DNA from: Buchnera aphidicola (Mindarus keteleerifoliae)
GTDB taxonomy: Bacteria > Pseudomonadota > Gammaproteobacteria > Enterobacterales > Enterobacteriaceae
Assembly (NCBI RefSeq): GCF_039392895.1
Contig: NZ_CP135027.1
Span: 434,001-498,000 of the forward strand
Direction of reading: 5' to 3'
Length of the DNA: 64,000 bases
Shown: one piece after another, positions 54,814 through 64,000 of the stretch
How the letters are laid out: each line of letters starts with the position of its first letter
Position numbering within the stretch: the stretch's first letter is position 1
Translations under genes and position numbers: made by a program
Notes under the pieces: model-generated
Told to the model about the DNA's origin: nothing
Seen by the model: only the letters and a program-made list of their open reading frames with translations
The model's database searches: none

Positions 54814-55608
54814 ATGAAAAAATTTTATTTGCATAGTATTGGAAACGGATCAAAAAATTTAGTTCTAATTCATGGATATGGATTTGATTCAACGATCTGG
54901 TTTTATCTTATTAAGAAATTAAAAAAATATTACAAAATATATGTTATAGATTTACCTGGATTTGGGAAAAATCGTTTTTTCCCCGTACTAAAATTTAATC
55001 AATTAATTAAATTAATATCTCTATATATGCCACCAAAAGCAATCTGGATGGGTTGGTCTTTAGGCGGGTTAATAGTTAACAAATTAGCTTTAACTCATCC
55101 TGAAAGAATATCATCAATTATAAATGTTTCATCTTCTCCTTATTTTTTAAAGAAAAAAAATTGGCCTGGTTTAGAATATTCAGAACTATTAAATTTTAAG
55201 AACCAATTAAAAAAAAACTACAAATTATCTGTGAAAAATTTTTTTCAAGAACAAAAGCTAAATAACAAAGAAAATGTTAACCCTATCTATTGGAAAAATT
55301 TTCAAAAAAAAATGTTGGCTACATTTTCTCCTTCAAATTTAGCTTTAGAAGAAGGATTTAAAATTCTTTGTTCCATTGATTTAAGAAAAGAAATCAAAAA
55401 TATTAAGATACCTTTACTTAGAATATACGGATCTTTAGATTTGATGGTTCCAAAAAAAATTTCAAACCTATTAGATTTATGTTGCTATGAACCAAAATCT
55501 ATTATTATAAAGAAAGCTTCTCATGCTCCATTTATTTCACATTTAAAACAATTTTGTAAAATAATTTTGTTATTTTCAAAACAACTAACCTTTAAAAAAA
55601 TTTCTTAA
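54814..55608 (+). CDS. bioH: BioH pimeloyl-ACP methyl ester esterase
   Basis: Removes the methyl group that protects pimeloyl-ACP before biotin ring assembly. Alpha/beta hydrolase of 264 residues (E. coli 256). Catalytic Ser82 in GWSLGG at the E. coli position, Asp209 in GSLDLMVP and His237 in SHAPF. It is near nfuA as in E. coli (bioH-gntX-nfuA). Fits biotin supply to the host. Confidence 0.92.
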   Translation: MKKFYLHSIGNGSKNLVLIHGYGFDSTIWFYLIKKLKKYYKIYVIDLPGFGKNRFFPVLKFNQLIKLISLYMPPKAIWMGWSLGGLIVNKLALTHPERISSIINVSSSPYFLKKKNWPGLEYSELLNFKNQLKKNYKLSVKNFFQEQKLNNKENVNPIYWKNFQKKMLATFSPSNLALEEGFKILCSIDLRKEIKNIKIPLLRIYGSLDLMVPKKISNLLDLCCYEPKSIIIKKASHAPFISHLKQFCKIILLFSKQLTFKKIS

Positions 55609-55639
55609 AACGTTTTCTTGCAAAAAAACTTTTATTTTT

Positions 55640-55685
55640 TTTAGATAGTTTGTACAAATAAAGTATTTGTTTTAAACTATCTAAA
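55640..55685. terminator. Bidirectional hairpin between bioH and ssb
   Basis: Arms TTTAGATAGTTT (55640-55651) and AAACTATCTAAA (55674-55685) are exact, extended inside by ACAAATA/TATTTGT with loop AAG. It lies in the convergent gap, 31 bases past bioH and 9 before the ssb stop. T-runs on the exit sides are poor. Confidence 0.55.
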
Positions 55686-55694
55686 TATATTTAT

Positions 55695-56213
55695 CTAAAA
55701 AGGAATGTCTTCATCATCAAAGTCTATATCAGATATAGAATTCACAGTAGATAATTTGTTACCTTTATTACTCAAATTATTTTTAGAAGATTTTTCATTG
55801 AAAGATAATGATTTAGAATCAGAAGAGGAACGACTTTCGTCTCTCATATTATTAGAATGAGAGTGTCTATTACCCAACATTTGCATTGTTCCTCCTATAT
55901 TTACAACAATTTCGGTTGTATATCGATCTAAATTATTTTTATCTTGCCATTTTCTAGTTTGTAAAGAACCTTCTATATATACTTGAGATCCTTTACGTAA
56001 ATATTCTCCCGCAATTTCTGCTAATTTTCCAAACAAAACCACTCTATGCCATTCTGTTTTTTCTTTGTTCTCTCCTGTATTTTTATCTTTCCAAACATCT
56101 GAAGTTGCTAATGTTATATTAGATACTGCAGTTCCATTAGGCATATATCTAACCTCTGGATCCTGACCTAAATTTCCTATTAATATTACTTTATTAATTC
56201 CTCTACTAGCCAT
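55695..56213 (-). CDS. ssb: Single-stranded DNA-binding protein
   Basis: Tetrameric OB-fold protein for replication and repair. 172 residues (E. coli 178). [20 protein letters not shown] and [18 protein letters not shown] are conserved. A Ser/Asn-rich linker leads to the acidic tip [11 protein letters not shown], which recruits partner proteins. The tip is intact, so partner binding is probably kept. Confidence 0.97.
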   Translation of the reverse strand: MASRGINKVILIGNLGQDPEVRYMPNGTAVSNITLATSDVWKDKNTGENKEKTEWHRVVLFGKLAEIAGEYLRKGSQVYIEGSLQTRKWQDKNNLDRYTTEIVVNIGGTMQMLGNRHSHSNNMRDESRSSSDSKSLSFNEKSSKNNLSNKGNKLSTVNSISDIDFDDEDIPF

Positions 56214-56448
56214 TTTTTGTAATCCTCAAAAAAATCAACAACAAATTTATTATTTGAATTCTTTTAAATTGCATTTTTTTAAAAAATAAACTTATTATGT
56301 AATTTTAATCTTTTTTTTAAAAAAATAAAATAATCATCATTATTTTTCATTTTTTTTGAATATAATAATCATCATTTTTCTAAAAAATGTGTGTATTATA
56401 CATAGTATACTTGATAAATATCTACTTTAATATTTTTAAAATATTCAA

Positions 56449-57468
56449 ATGAAAAATAAAAAGAAAAAAATCTCAAACGAAACTTATTGTCACAAATTTT
56501 CTGTAGCTCCAATGCTTAACTATACAAACAAACACTGTCGACATTTTTATCGAAAATTAACAAAAAAATCACTTTTATATACAGAAATGATAGTTGCTAA
56601 TGGACCTTTTGAAAAAATAAAAAAGAAAATAATTTATAATTCAAAACCGGAAAATCCCATATCTATTCAATTAGCGGGAAGAATACCAAAAAAAATAGCA
56701 AAATGTGCTAAATTAGCTTATTTGAAAGGATACAACGAAATCAATTTAAATATTGGTTGTCCTTCTAAAAAAGTTAATAAATCTCATTTTGGTATTTCTT
56801 TAATGAATGAAACAAATACCGTCCGTAGTATTATAAAAGCCATTTCTGAACATGTTTCCATACCTATCACAATAAAAACAAGAATAGGAATAAACCATCA
56901 AGATAGTTATAATTTTTTAAGTAACTTCATATATGAAATTTCTAAAGACAATATTTGTAAAACTTTTATTATTCATGCAAGAAAAGCGTTAGTTTTTTCT
57001 TTAAATACTAAAAAAAATTTTAAAATTCCTAAAATAAATTATGAATTTGTTTACAACTTAAAAAAAGATTTTCCTAATTTAATGTTTATAATTAACGGAA
57101 ATATTAAATCAATTTCTTCAGCTAAAAAACATCTTAAAAAAACAGATGGTGTAATGTTAGGAAGAGCAGTATATAATAATCCATCAATTTTAAAAAATGT
57201 AGACAATTTGATTTTTAATGAATTTTACAAAACTTCTGAAGAAATGTCGAAAATTATACAAAGCATGTATCCTTACATTGAAAAAGAACTTTTAATTGGA
57301 ACTTCTTTATATCAGATAGCTAGACATTTCTTAAATGCTTTTTATGGAATGAAAGGATCATCTTTTTGGAAAAAATATCTATGCAAAAATGCTACTAAAA
57401 ATAACGCCGATTTAAATGTATTAGAAACTGGTTTAGAACTAATGAAAAATAACTATTTTTCTAATTAA
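56449..57468 (+). CDS. dusA: tRNA-dihydrouridine synthase A
   Basis: FMN enzyme reducing U20/U20a of tRNA. 339 residues, within the family range. FSVAPMLNYTNKHCRHFYR marks the DusA branch, the catalytic Cys104 is in NIGCPSKKV, and the FMN phosphate site is in GVMLGRAVYNNP. Divergent from ssb. It precedes dnaB as in E. coli. Confidence 0.95.
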   Translation: MKNKKKKISNETYCHKFSVAPMLNYTNKHCRHFYRKLTKKSLLYTEMIVANGPFEKIKKKIIYNSKPENPISIQLAGRIPKKIAKCAKLAYLKGYNEINLNIGCPSKKVNKSHFGISLMNETNTVRSIIKAISEHVSIPITIKTRIGINHQDSYNFLSNFIYEISKDNICKTFIIHARKALVFSLNTKKNFKIPKINYEFVYNLKKDFPNLMFIINGNIKSISSAKKHLKKTDGVMLGRAVYNNPSILKNVDNLIFNEFYKTSEEMSKIIQSMYPYIEKELLIGTSLYQIARHFLNAFYGMKGSSFWKKYLCKNATKNNADLNVLETGLELMKNNYFSN

Positions 57469-57691
57469 TTTTTGTATTTATAAATAAGTAAAATTAATTT
57501 CAAAAATTACTTAATATGATTATTTTTACAAAAATATAATTAAATAATGCATATAACAATTTAAAAAGTAAGCGTATTTTTAAAGTTCAAAACTATTAAT
57601 GTCTTTTCTAATAAAAAAACTTTTTATAAACATCTTTTTAAAAATGTAAAGAATTTAACTTCTTAATTAAACAAATTTATTTTTTTAAAAA

Positions 57692-59119
57692 ATGTTAACT
57701 ATAAAATTAAATTTTGGTAATGTACTGAACATGATTAAAAATAAATTTTATCAAAAATTAAAAACAAAAGAAGAATTTTTAAAAATTCCACCTCATTCTC
57801 TAGAAGCTGAACAATCAGTTCTAGGAGGATTGATGTTAGACAATGAATTATGGGACATTATTTCTGATAAAATCGTCGTTAATGATTTTTTTAGTCAAGC
57901 ACACAGAATAATTTTTTTAGAAATGCAACAATTATTTAATCTTGGACAACCTATAGATTTAATTACTTTATCTGAATCTCTAGAACAAAAAGGAATATTA
58001 GATAATGCTGGAAGATTTTCTTATTTAGCAGAATTATCAAAAAATACTCCTAGCACAGCTAACATTTCAGCTTATGCCGATATAATTAAAGAACGTGCAA
58101 TTATCAGAGATATAATATTAGTTGCTAACAAAATTGCAAATGCTAGTTACAATCCCCAAGGTAAAAGAAGTGAAGAACTATTAGACTATGCTGAATCTAG
58201 CGTATTTAAAATTTCAGAAAATAGAAATAAAAATCATTCAGGACCTAAAAATATTGAAGAAATTTTAGACATCACCGTCGCAAAAATAGAAAAATTATTT
58301 AATGCTCCTCAAGATGGATTAACTGGACTAAATACGGGATATCCAGATTTAAATAAAAAAACATCAGGTTTACAAAATTCTGAATTTATTATTATTGCTG
58401 CAAGACCATCAATGGGAAAAACTACTTTTGCTATGAACATTTGTGAAAACGCTGCAATGATATATGAAAAGCCAGTCTTAATCTTCAGTTTAGAAATGCC
58501 AGGAGAACAAATTATGATTAGGATGTTATCCTCATTATCTAGGGTAAATCAAACAAAAATTAGAACTGGCCAACTAACTGATGAAGACTGGTCTAGAATT
58601 TATGGAACTATTAACATTTTATTGAAAAAAAAGAACATTTACATCGATGATTCTTCAGCATTAACGCCTACAGATATCAGATCTAGAGCGAGAAGAATTT
58701 ACAGAGAAAATAATGGGTTAAGTTTAATTATGATAGATTATTTGCAACTTATGCGAGTACCTTCTTTATCGGAAAACAGAACGTTAGAAATCGCAGAAGT
58801 TTCCAGAAGTTTAAAAGCTTTAGCTAAAGAATTAAAAATTCCTGTAATTGCCCTATCTCAACTAAACCGTTCTTTGGAACAAAGATCTGACAAAAGACCC
58901 TTAAATTCGGATCTAAGAGAATCGGGTTCTTTAGAACAAGATGCAGATCTAATCATGTTCATTTATAGAGATGAAGTTTATCATCAAAATAGCGATCTAA
59001 AGGGAATTGCTGAAATTATCATTGGAAAACAAAGAAATGGACCAATTGGAACAATTAAACTTACATTTAACGGAAATTGGTCTAGATTTGATAACTATGC
59101 TTCCCAATTGTATAAATAA
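57692..59119 (+). CDS. dnaB: Replicative DNA helicase
   Basis: Hexameric 5'-3' helicase of the replication fork. 475 residues from ATG 57692 (E. coli 471); ATG 57731 (462 residues) is equally possible, and neither has a clear ribosome binding site. The N-terminal primase-interacting domain begins at PPHSLEAEQSVLGGLML. RecA fold: Walker A RPSMGKTT (238-245), IMIDYLQLM and LSQLNRSLEQR. In E. coli it contacts tau, whose helicase-binding domain appears lost here. Confidence 0.97.
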   Translation: MLTIKLNFGNVLNMIKNKFYQKLKTKEEFLKIPPHSLEAEQSVLGGLMLDNELWDIISDKIVVNDFFSQAHRIIFLEMQQLFNLGQPIDLITLSESLEQKGILDNAGRFSYLAELSKNTPSTANISAYADIIKERAIIRDIILVANKIANASYNPQGKRSEELLDYAESSVFKISENRNKNHSGPKNIEEILDITVAKIEKLFNAPQDGLTGLNTGYPDLNKKTSGLQNSEFIIIAARPSMGKTTFAMNICENAAMIYEKPVLIFSLEMPGEQIMIRMLSSLSRVNQTKIRTGQLTDEDWSRIYGTINILLKKKNIYIDDSSALTPTDIRSRARRIYRENNGLSLIMIDYLQLMRVPSLSENRTLEIAEVSRSLKALAKELKIPVIALSQLNRSLEQRSDKRPLNSDLRESGSLEQDADLIMFIYRDEVYHQNSDLKGIAEIIIGKQRNGPIGTIKLTFNGNWSRFDNYASQLYK

Positions 59120-59252
59120 AAATTTATATTTTACTTTTTACCAAAATTTTTACTAAAAATCTAAAATTTGTAATTTAAGTGTTTAAATTTTCAAATTGTT
59201 TTTGTAAAATATAAAAAATTAACTTCTTAAATAATAAAATAGGTTTAAAAAT

Positions 59253-60203
59253 ATGTCTGTTCATCTTGGTGTAATCATGGATCCAATTTCCAAAATAAAT
59301 ATTGAAAAGGACTCAACTTTTTCAATGTTATTAAAAGCTAAAAAAAGAAATTATATTTTGTATTATATGCAACTAGGAGATGTTTTCCTAAAAAAAGATA
59401 GAATTTATGGAAAAACAAAAATTTTAAATGTTATTAATGACAAAAAAAAATGGTTTTCTTTTTCAGAAGAAAAAATAATTCCATTATCAAAACTCGATGT
59501 TATCCTAATAAGAAAAGATCCTCCTGTAAATATGGAATTTATCTATCTTACTTACTTATTAGATAAATTAAAAAAAGAAAACGTTCTTTTAATTAATAAT
59601 CCTACTAGTCTTCGAAATTATAACGAAAAGTTATTAGCTACTAATTTTCCAGAAATTATACCTCAAACTTTAATGAGCAATAATATTTCTGAAATAAAAA
59701 AGTTCTTAAGTAAACATAAAGATATTATTATCAAACCACTAAATGCAATGGGAGGAAAATCTATTTTTAGAATAAAAATAGAAGATCAAAACAAACAGGT
59801 TATTTTGGAAACTATGACTAAAAATGGAAGTAAATTTTGTTTATCCCAAAAGTATATTACAGATATTAAAAATGGAGATAAACGAATTCTTATAATAGAT
59901 AATTACATTGTTCCTTGGTGCCTTACTAGACTACCTATAAAAGGAGAGAATCGAGCAAATTTAGCAGTTGGAGGAATTGGAATAGTAAAAACTTTAAATA
60001 AAACAGATTATAAAATTGCTAATACTACACTTTCATTTTTAAAGAAAAAAGGATTAATTTTCGTAGGATTAGATATTATTGGAAACAAACTGATTGAGAT
60101 AAACGTTACCAGTCCTACTGGAATTTGTCAAATTGAAAAATTCTGCAAAATATCTATTGCTGAAAAACTATTCAATTTCATTGAAAAAAAAATAATTAAA
60201 TAA
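59253..60203 (+). CDS. gshB: Glutathione synthetase
   Basis: Joins gamma-Glu-Cys and Gly using ATP. 316 residues, the E. coli length. ATP-grasp features: IIKPLNAMGGKSIFRI, the loop NLAVGG and the C-terminal EINVTSPTG. gshA is not in this window. ruvX follows after 26 bp, and yqgE, which lies between them in E. coli, is lost. Confidence 0.96.
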   Translation: MSVHLGVIMDPISKINIEKDSTFSMLLKAKKRNYILYYMQLGDVFLKKDRIYGKTKILNVINDKKKWFSFSEEKIIPLSKLDVILIRKDPPVNMEFIYLTYLLDKLKKENVLLINNPTSLRNYNEKLLATNFPEIIPQTLMSNNISEIKKFLSKHKDIIIKPLNAMGGKSIFRIKIEDQNKQVILETMTKNGSKFCLSQKYITDIKNGDKRILIIDNYIVPWCLTRLPIKGENRANLAVGGIGIVKTLNKTDYKIANTTLSFLKKKGLIFVGLDIIGNKLIEINVTSPTGICQIEKFCKISIAEKLFNFIEKKIIK

Positions 60204-60229
60204 CTTTTTTAAAAAGGATTAAAATTCTA

Positions 60230-60646
60230 TTGATTGCTCTATCGTTTGATTATGGAACTAAAATTATTGGAGTAGCTGTTGGAGAAACTTTATTTTCTAC
60301 AACAAAAGCTTTAAACCATTTACAATGTATTAAAAATTATCCAGATTGGAATGTTGTTAACAAATTAATAAGTTATTGGGAACCAAATATCTTAATAGTT
60401 GGTTTTCCTATATATAAAAACAAAAAAAAACAAAACATAACCAAAAAAACAAAAAAATTTGCTAATATTTTAAAACATAAATATCAACGTACCGTAATAT
60501 TGCATAACGAATATTTAACCACAATAGAAGCAAAAAATTTTTTATTCAATAAAGGAGGATTCAAAGCTTTAAAAAAAGGAAAAATTGATTCTATTTCTGC
60601 TGCCTTAATTTTAGAAAGTTGGTACTTTTCCTTAGAAAAAACATAA
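60230..60646 (+). CDS. ruvX: YqgF/RuvX family RNase H-like nuclease
   Basis: 138 residues, the E. coli length. Start TTG 60230 with AGGA upstream gives MIALSFDYGTKIIGVAVG, carrying the first catalytic Asp; KKGKIDSISAALILES carries the last. In E. coli the protein is linked to 16S pre-rRNA 5'-end maturation. Operon with gshB. Confidence 0.93.
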   Translation: MIALSFDYGTKIIGVAVGETLFSTTKALNHLQCIKNYPDWNVVNKLISYWEPNILIVGFPIYKNKKKQNITKKTKKFANILKHKYQRTVILHNEYLTTIEAKNFLFNKGGFKALKKGKIDSISAALILESWYFSLEKT

Positions 60647-60842
60647 AAAAAATATTTTTCATATACGATTTTTTATCTTCTAAAATTTTATCTTAATTTT
60701 TTTTAACAATAGACTTTTTTATTAATTTAATTTAATCTTTACAAAATATAATTTATTTGCATAAATAAACATTTTTAAAATTTAATTTTAAATGAACATT
60801 TAAATTCTTTTTACAATATTATAATAATAAAAGTCATTAATT

Positions 60843-61967
60843 ATGAAAAAATTACCTAAAGTTAGTTTATATGTGCATATACCTTTTTGCATCAAAAAAT
60901 GTCCTTATTGTGATTTTCATTCATTAAAAAAAAAATATATTCCTGAAGAAAAATATATTTATCATCTTATTCAAGATCTAAAAGAAAGTATACATTTGAT
61001 AAAACATAGAAAAATACAAACAATTTTTATTGGAGGAGGAACTCCTAGTTTATTTAGCGCAAAAAATATAAATTTTTTGATAAAAGAAATCAAAAATAAT
61101 ATAAAAGTTGTAGAAAATCCAGAAATTACTATAGAAGCTAATCCTACAACTATTGAAAATAAAAAATTTTTGGAATATAAACAAGCAGGGATAAACAGAT
61201 TGTCCATAGGAATACAATCTTTTAAAAAAAGTAGTTTAGATTACTTAAATAGAGAATATTCTACAAAAAATATTTTAAATTCTATTAAAATAGCTAAATT
61301 AGCTAATTTTGATAACATAAATTTTGATTTAATGCATAGTTTACCTCATCAAACCTTAAATATGGCAATTTCTGATTTAAAAAAAGCAATTTCATTTAAT
61401 CCTTCTCACATTTCTTGGTATCAATTGTCAATAGAGCCTAAAACAAAATTTTTTTACACTAAACATAAATTTCCAAGTGAAAAAACTATTTTTAATATAT
61501 TTAAAAAAGGTGAAGAAATACTTATTTCTTCAGGATATAAAAAATATGAAATATCTTCATATTTTAAAAAAAATCCTTGTTTACACAATTTAAATTATTG
61601 GAATTTCGGAGATTATCTAGGTATCGGATCTGGTGCTCATAGCAAAATAACTCAAATAAATGGAAAAATCATCAGAATTTCCAAAACAAAAAAAGTATCA
61701 AACTTTATGAAAGGGTTATATATAGAAGAAAAAAAAAATATTTCTAAAAAAGATATCATTCTTGAATATTTTATGAATGTTTTAAGATTAATAAAACCAA
61801 TCAAAAAAAAAGATTTTCATAGAAAAACAGGGATAAATCAAAAATATCTTTATCCTTTTATAAAAAAAGCAATAAATTCAAAATATCTAATAGAAGATTC
61901 AAAATATTGGAAAACTACAAAAAAAGGGAAAAATTTTTTGAATGACTTATTAGAAGAATTTATGTAA
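60843..61967 (+). CDS. hemW: HemW heme chaperone (radical-SAM family)
   Basis: 374 residues (E. coli 378). CxxxCxxC for the 4Fe-4S cluster: Cys16, Cys20, Cys23 in CIKKCPYC. FIGGGTPSLF, IEANP and RLSIGIQSF are SAM-fold motifs. It is the heme chaperone family, not coproporphyrinogen oxidase HemN; HemN has an extra Cys pattern. Likely inserts heme into respiratory enzymes. An A10 run lies at about codon 30. Confidence 0.93.
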   Translation: MKKLPKVSLYVHIPFCIKKCPYCDFHSLKKKYIPEEKYIYHLIQDLKESIHLIKHRKIQTIFIGGGTPSLFSAKNINFLIKEIKNNIKVVENPEITIEANPTTIENKKFLEYKQAGINRLSIGIQSFKKSSLDYLNREYSTKNILNSIKIAKLANFDNINFDLMHSLPHQTLNMAISDLKKAISFNPSHISWYQLSIEPKTKFFYTKHKFPSEKTIFNIFKKGEEILISSGYKKYEISSYFKKNPCLHNLNYWNFGDYLGIGSGAHSKITQINGKIIRISKTKKVSNFMKGLYIEEKKNISKKDIILEYFMNVLRLIKPIKKKDFHRKTGINQKYLYPFIKKAINSKYLIEDSKYWKTTKKGKNFLNDLLEEFM

Positions 61968-62006
61968 TAAAAATCCTATTCAAAATTAATAATATTATTA
62001 ACAAAA

Positions 62007-62723
62007 TTACTTTATACATCGAAATATTAACTCAAAAATGACTTTTCCTAAAGAGATTCCTTTTTTTTCAAATTTTGTTATAGGTCTATTTCTTAATCGT
62101 CTTACATATCTTTGATCATCTGATAGATTTATATATTTAGAAGTATCATCGAATATATATAAAATATCTTTAGCATATGTTTCGACATCAGTAACTATGT
62201 AAATAATTCCGTTATTAGTTAATTTCTTATGAATAACTTTAGAAAAATGTTTAGTTACCATTCTTCTTTTTCTATGACGACGTTTTTCCCAAGGATCAGG
62301 GAAAAAAATTTGTACCCTTGATAAAGTTTCGTTTTTTATCATATTATTTAAAACTTCTACAGCATCATAAAAAATAATTTTTATATTATTTAAATTATAC
62401 TTATTAATATATTTTAAACAATTTCCTATTCCAGATTCATAAACTTCTATTCCTAAAAAATTTTTATCTAGATTTTGTATTGCTGTTTTAACTAAAGATT
62501 TTCCTGTTCCAAAACCAATTTCTAATACAATTGGCATATTTTTAAAAAAAACTTGCTCTAAATTTAAAAAATTTTTTTCAAACATTATTCCAAATCTGGG
62601 CCAAAAATCATTTATCGCACTTACCTGAGATTTTGTTATTCTTCTTCTAACTACAAAACTTCGAATCTTTCGTAAGAAAAGTTCTTTTTTTTGAAAAATT
62701 ACAGGAGAAATATTCTCATTCAT
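62007..62723 (-). CDS. trmB: tRNA (guanine-N7)-methyltransferase
   Basis: Makes m7G46 in tRNA. 238 residues (E. coli 239). SAM motif EIGFGTGKSL and the RNA-binding DPWEKRRHRKRRMV are diagnostic, with the C-terminal Tyr-Arg-rich stretch kept. Convergent with hemW (39 bp) and divergent from mutY, as in the E. coli trmB-mutY pair. Confidence 0.96.
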   Translation of the reverse strand: MNENISPVIFQKKELFLRKIRSFVVRRRITKSQVSAINDFWPRFGIMFEKNFLNLEQVFFKNMPIVLEIGFGTGKSLVKTAIQNLDKNFLGIEVYESGIGNCLKYINKYNLNNIKIIFYDAVEVLNNMIKNETLSRVQIFFPDPWEKRRHRKRRMVTKHFSKVIHKKLTNNGIIYIVTDVETYAKDILYIFDDTSKYINLSDDQRYVRRLRNRPITKFEKKGISLGKVIFELIFRCIK

Positions 62724-62820
62724 ATTTTACCAATTCTTTTATTTTTTATATAATTAATTAATCTTAACTTTGATTAATTTAACATTAAATCATATTAGTC
62801 TAAATAAGGAAAACAAAAAC

Positions 62821-63858
62821 TTGATTTTTTCTCAATTAGTATTAAATTGGTATCATCTAAACGGAAGAAAAAATTTGCCTTGGCAAAAAAAAAGAACTCC
62901 TTACAAAATATGGATTTCTGAAATTATGTTACAACAAACTAAAGTGAAAACAGTTATTCCTTATTTTAATAAATTTGTTCAAATGTTTCCAACTGTTGAC
63001 AGATTAGCTAAAGCCAATTTAAATGAAATTTTATATTTATGGAGTGGATTAGGATACTATAAAAGAGCAAAAAATATTTATGAATCCGCTAAATTAATTA
63101 AGCATAAATATCATGGAATTTTTCCAAATAATTTTTATAATGTAATAAAATTACCAGGAATAGGAAAAACAACTGCTGGAGCTATTTTATCTTTATCTTT
63201 AGGATTCAGATTTTGTATATTAGATGGTAACGTAAAAAGAATTATCATTCGTTGTTATAGTATAAAAAAAGAACCTTTTAACAAAAAACTAGAGAATAAA
63301 TTATGGAATTTAATCGAAAATATAACTCCGTTTCATCATATTCGCCAATTTAATCAAGGATTGATGGACATAGGATCGCTTATATGTACTCCTAATAATC
63401 CAAAATGTTATATTTGTCCTTTATCTTTTAAATGTAATACTTATAAAAAAAGAAATTTAAAAAAAATTGTTAAAAATAAAAAACCAAAAAAAATTACAAA
63501 AAAATATTTTTTTCTAATTATTAAATATAAATCCTATACTTTTTTAAAAAAAATGAACTCTAAAAAAATTTGGGGAGATTTGTATTCTTTTCCAATTTTT
63601 AAAAAAAATAAAGAAATGAAAAAATGGATTAAAAAAAATGATATTGATGTAATTCAGAAAGAAAAAAAAAATGAATTCATACATTTTATAACTCATTTCA
63701 AAATCAGAATTTTTCCTGTTCTTTTAAATGTTTCAGAAAAATTTAATTTATTAAATAATAAAGACTATATTTGGTACAATACAGAAAAAAAAAATTATGT
63801 AGGACTTCCTAAACCCGTACAAAAAATTTTAACACTATACTTTCATTCATTAAACTAG
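62821..63858 (+). CDS. mutY: Adenine DNA glycosylase MutY
   Basis: Removes A mispaired with 8-oxoG, preventing GC-to-TA changes. Best start is TTG 62821, with AAGGA 10 bases upstream and an N-terminus matching E. coli (MIFSQLVLNWY), giving 345 residues (E. coli 350). An upstream in-frame TTG (62770) has no ribosome binding site. Catalytic Glu34 (SEIMLQQT) and Asp135 (LDGNVKR), 4Fe-4S Cys189, 196, 199 and 205, and a C-terminal Nudix-like domain. Confidence 0.95.
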   Translation: MIFSQLVLNWYHLNGRKNLPWQKKRTPYKIWISEIMLQQTKVKTVIPYFNKFVQMFPTVDRLAKANLNEILYLWSGLGYYKRAKNIYESAKLIKHKYHGIFPNNFYNVIKLPGIGKTTAGAILSLSLGFRFCILDGNVKRIIIRCYSIKKEPFNKKLENKLWNLIENITPFHHIRQFNQGLMDIGSLICTPNNPKCYICPLSFKCNTYKKRNLKKIVKNKKPKKITKKYFFLIIKYKSYTFLKKMNSKKIWGDLYSFPIFKKNKEMKKWIKKNDIDVIQKEKKNEFIHFITHFKIRIFPVLLNVSEKFNLLNNKDYIWYNTEKKNYVGLPKPVQKILTLYFHSLN

Positions 63859-63868
63859 AAAAAAAAAT

Positions 63869-64000
63869 ATGTCAAAAAAAATATTCTGTTCGTATTTAAA
63901 AAAAAATGAAAAAAAACAAAAGAGACAAATATATCCAGGAAAATTAGGAAAAAAAATTTTTAATAAAATTTCTCAACCTGCTTGGGAAAAATGGATTATA
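63869..64000 (+). CDS. yggX: YggX iron-trafficking protein (3' end outside window)
   Basis: The first 44 residues are visible (MSKKIFCSYLKKNEKKQKRQ...). They align with E. coli YggX, including Cys7 and the YPGKLGKKIFNKIS segment and the conserved AWEKW. The family protects Fe-S clusters from oxidation. It starts 10 bp after mutY, as in the E. coli mutY-yggX operon. The rest lies past the window end. Confidence 0.93.
   Translation, partial: MSKKIFCSYLKKNEKKQKRQIYPGKLGKKIFNKISQPAWEKWII

Noticed and set aside
56328-56385. Direct repeat TAATCATCATT upstream of dusA and ssb
   Set aside because: Two short A/T-rich copies only; too weak to call a regulatory repeat.

Overview
This window is a very AT-rich segment of a reduced gammaproteobacterial genome. 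It almost certainly comes from Buchnera aphidicola, the obligate aphid endosymbiont. Three things point there. The proteins look like shortened, lysine- and asparagine-rich versions of E. coli proteins, often of identical length. Gene order follows E. coli blocks with many genes dropped out. A 23S-5S rRNA unit follows aroE and tRNA-Glu and has no 16S gene, the split rRNA arrangement known for Buchnera. No insertion sequence, prophage, CRISPR array, toxin or transferred cluster is visible. I cannot name the aphid host from sequence alone.

Layout. 1-6.6 kb: proteostasis block tig (partial), clpP, clpX, lon, then queC on the other strand. 6.9-16.5 kb: transporter pair mdlA-mdlB, a 4.5S RNA gene on the minus strand, dnaX, ybaB, htpG, adk, tRNA-Arg and folD. 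16.4-18.7 kb: cysS, ybeD, cspE. 18.8-23.1 kb: minus-strand aroE, tRNA-Glu, 23S, 5S. 23.4-24.8 kb: def-fmt. 24.9-38.6 kb: the complete alpha, spc and S10 ribosomal protein operons in E. coli order (rpsJ to rplQ, including secY, rpmJ and rpoA). 39.0-44.6 kb: str operon (tuf, fusA, rpsG, rpsL) preceded by tusD-tusC-tusB. 45.2-52.7 kb: tsgA, trpS, rpe, aroB, aroK, tRNA-Ser, deoD, deoB. 53-64 kb: ansA, nfuA, bioH, ssb, dusA, dnaB, gshB, ruvX, hemW, trmB, mutY and the start of yggX.

How it fits together. Most of the window makes and maintains the translation machinery: ribosomal proteins, elongation factors, rRNA, three tRNAs, tRNA modification (TusBCD, DusA, TrmB, QueC), start-Met formylation and deformylation, two tRNA synthetases, 4.5S RNA and SecY. 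The rest is protein quality control (Tig, ClpXP, Lon, HtpG), a trimmed replication and repair set (DnaX, DnaB, SSB, MutY, YbaB), and metabolism suited to a nutritional symbiont (aroE, aroB and aroK for the shikimate pathway, bioH for biotin, folD for folate, gshB for glutathione).

Most notable observation. dnaX ends at a run of 15 A, and the adjacent frame stays open for 111 more codons, ending in a stretch that resembles the extreme C-terminus of E. coli tau. Slippage on the A-run would make a long tau-like form, while in-frame reading makes the short gamma-like form, which is the reverse of E. coli. Other points are several AT-hairpin regulatory candidates, a C-terminally short peptide deformylase and homopolymer runs inside essential genes. 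I saw no wholly new multigene system.
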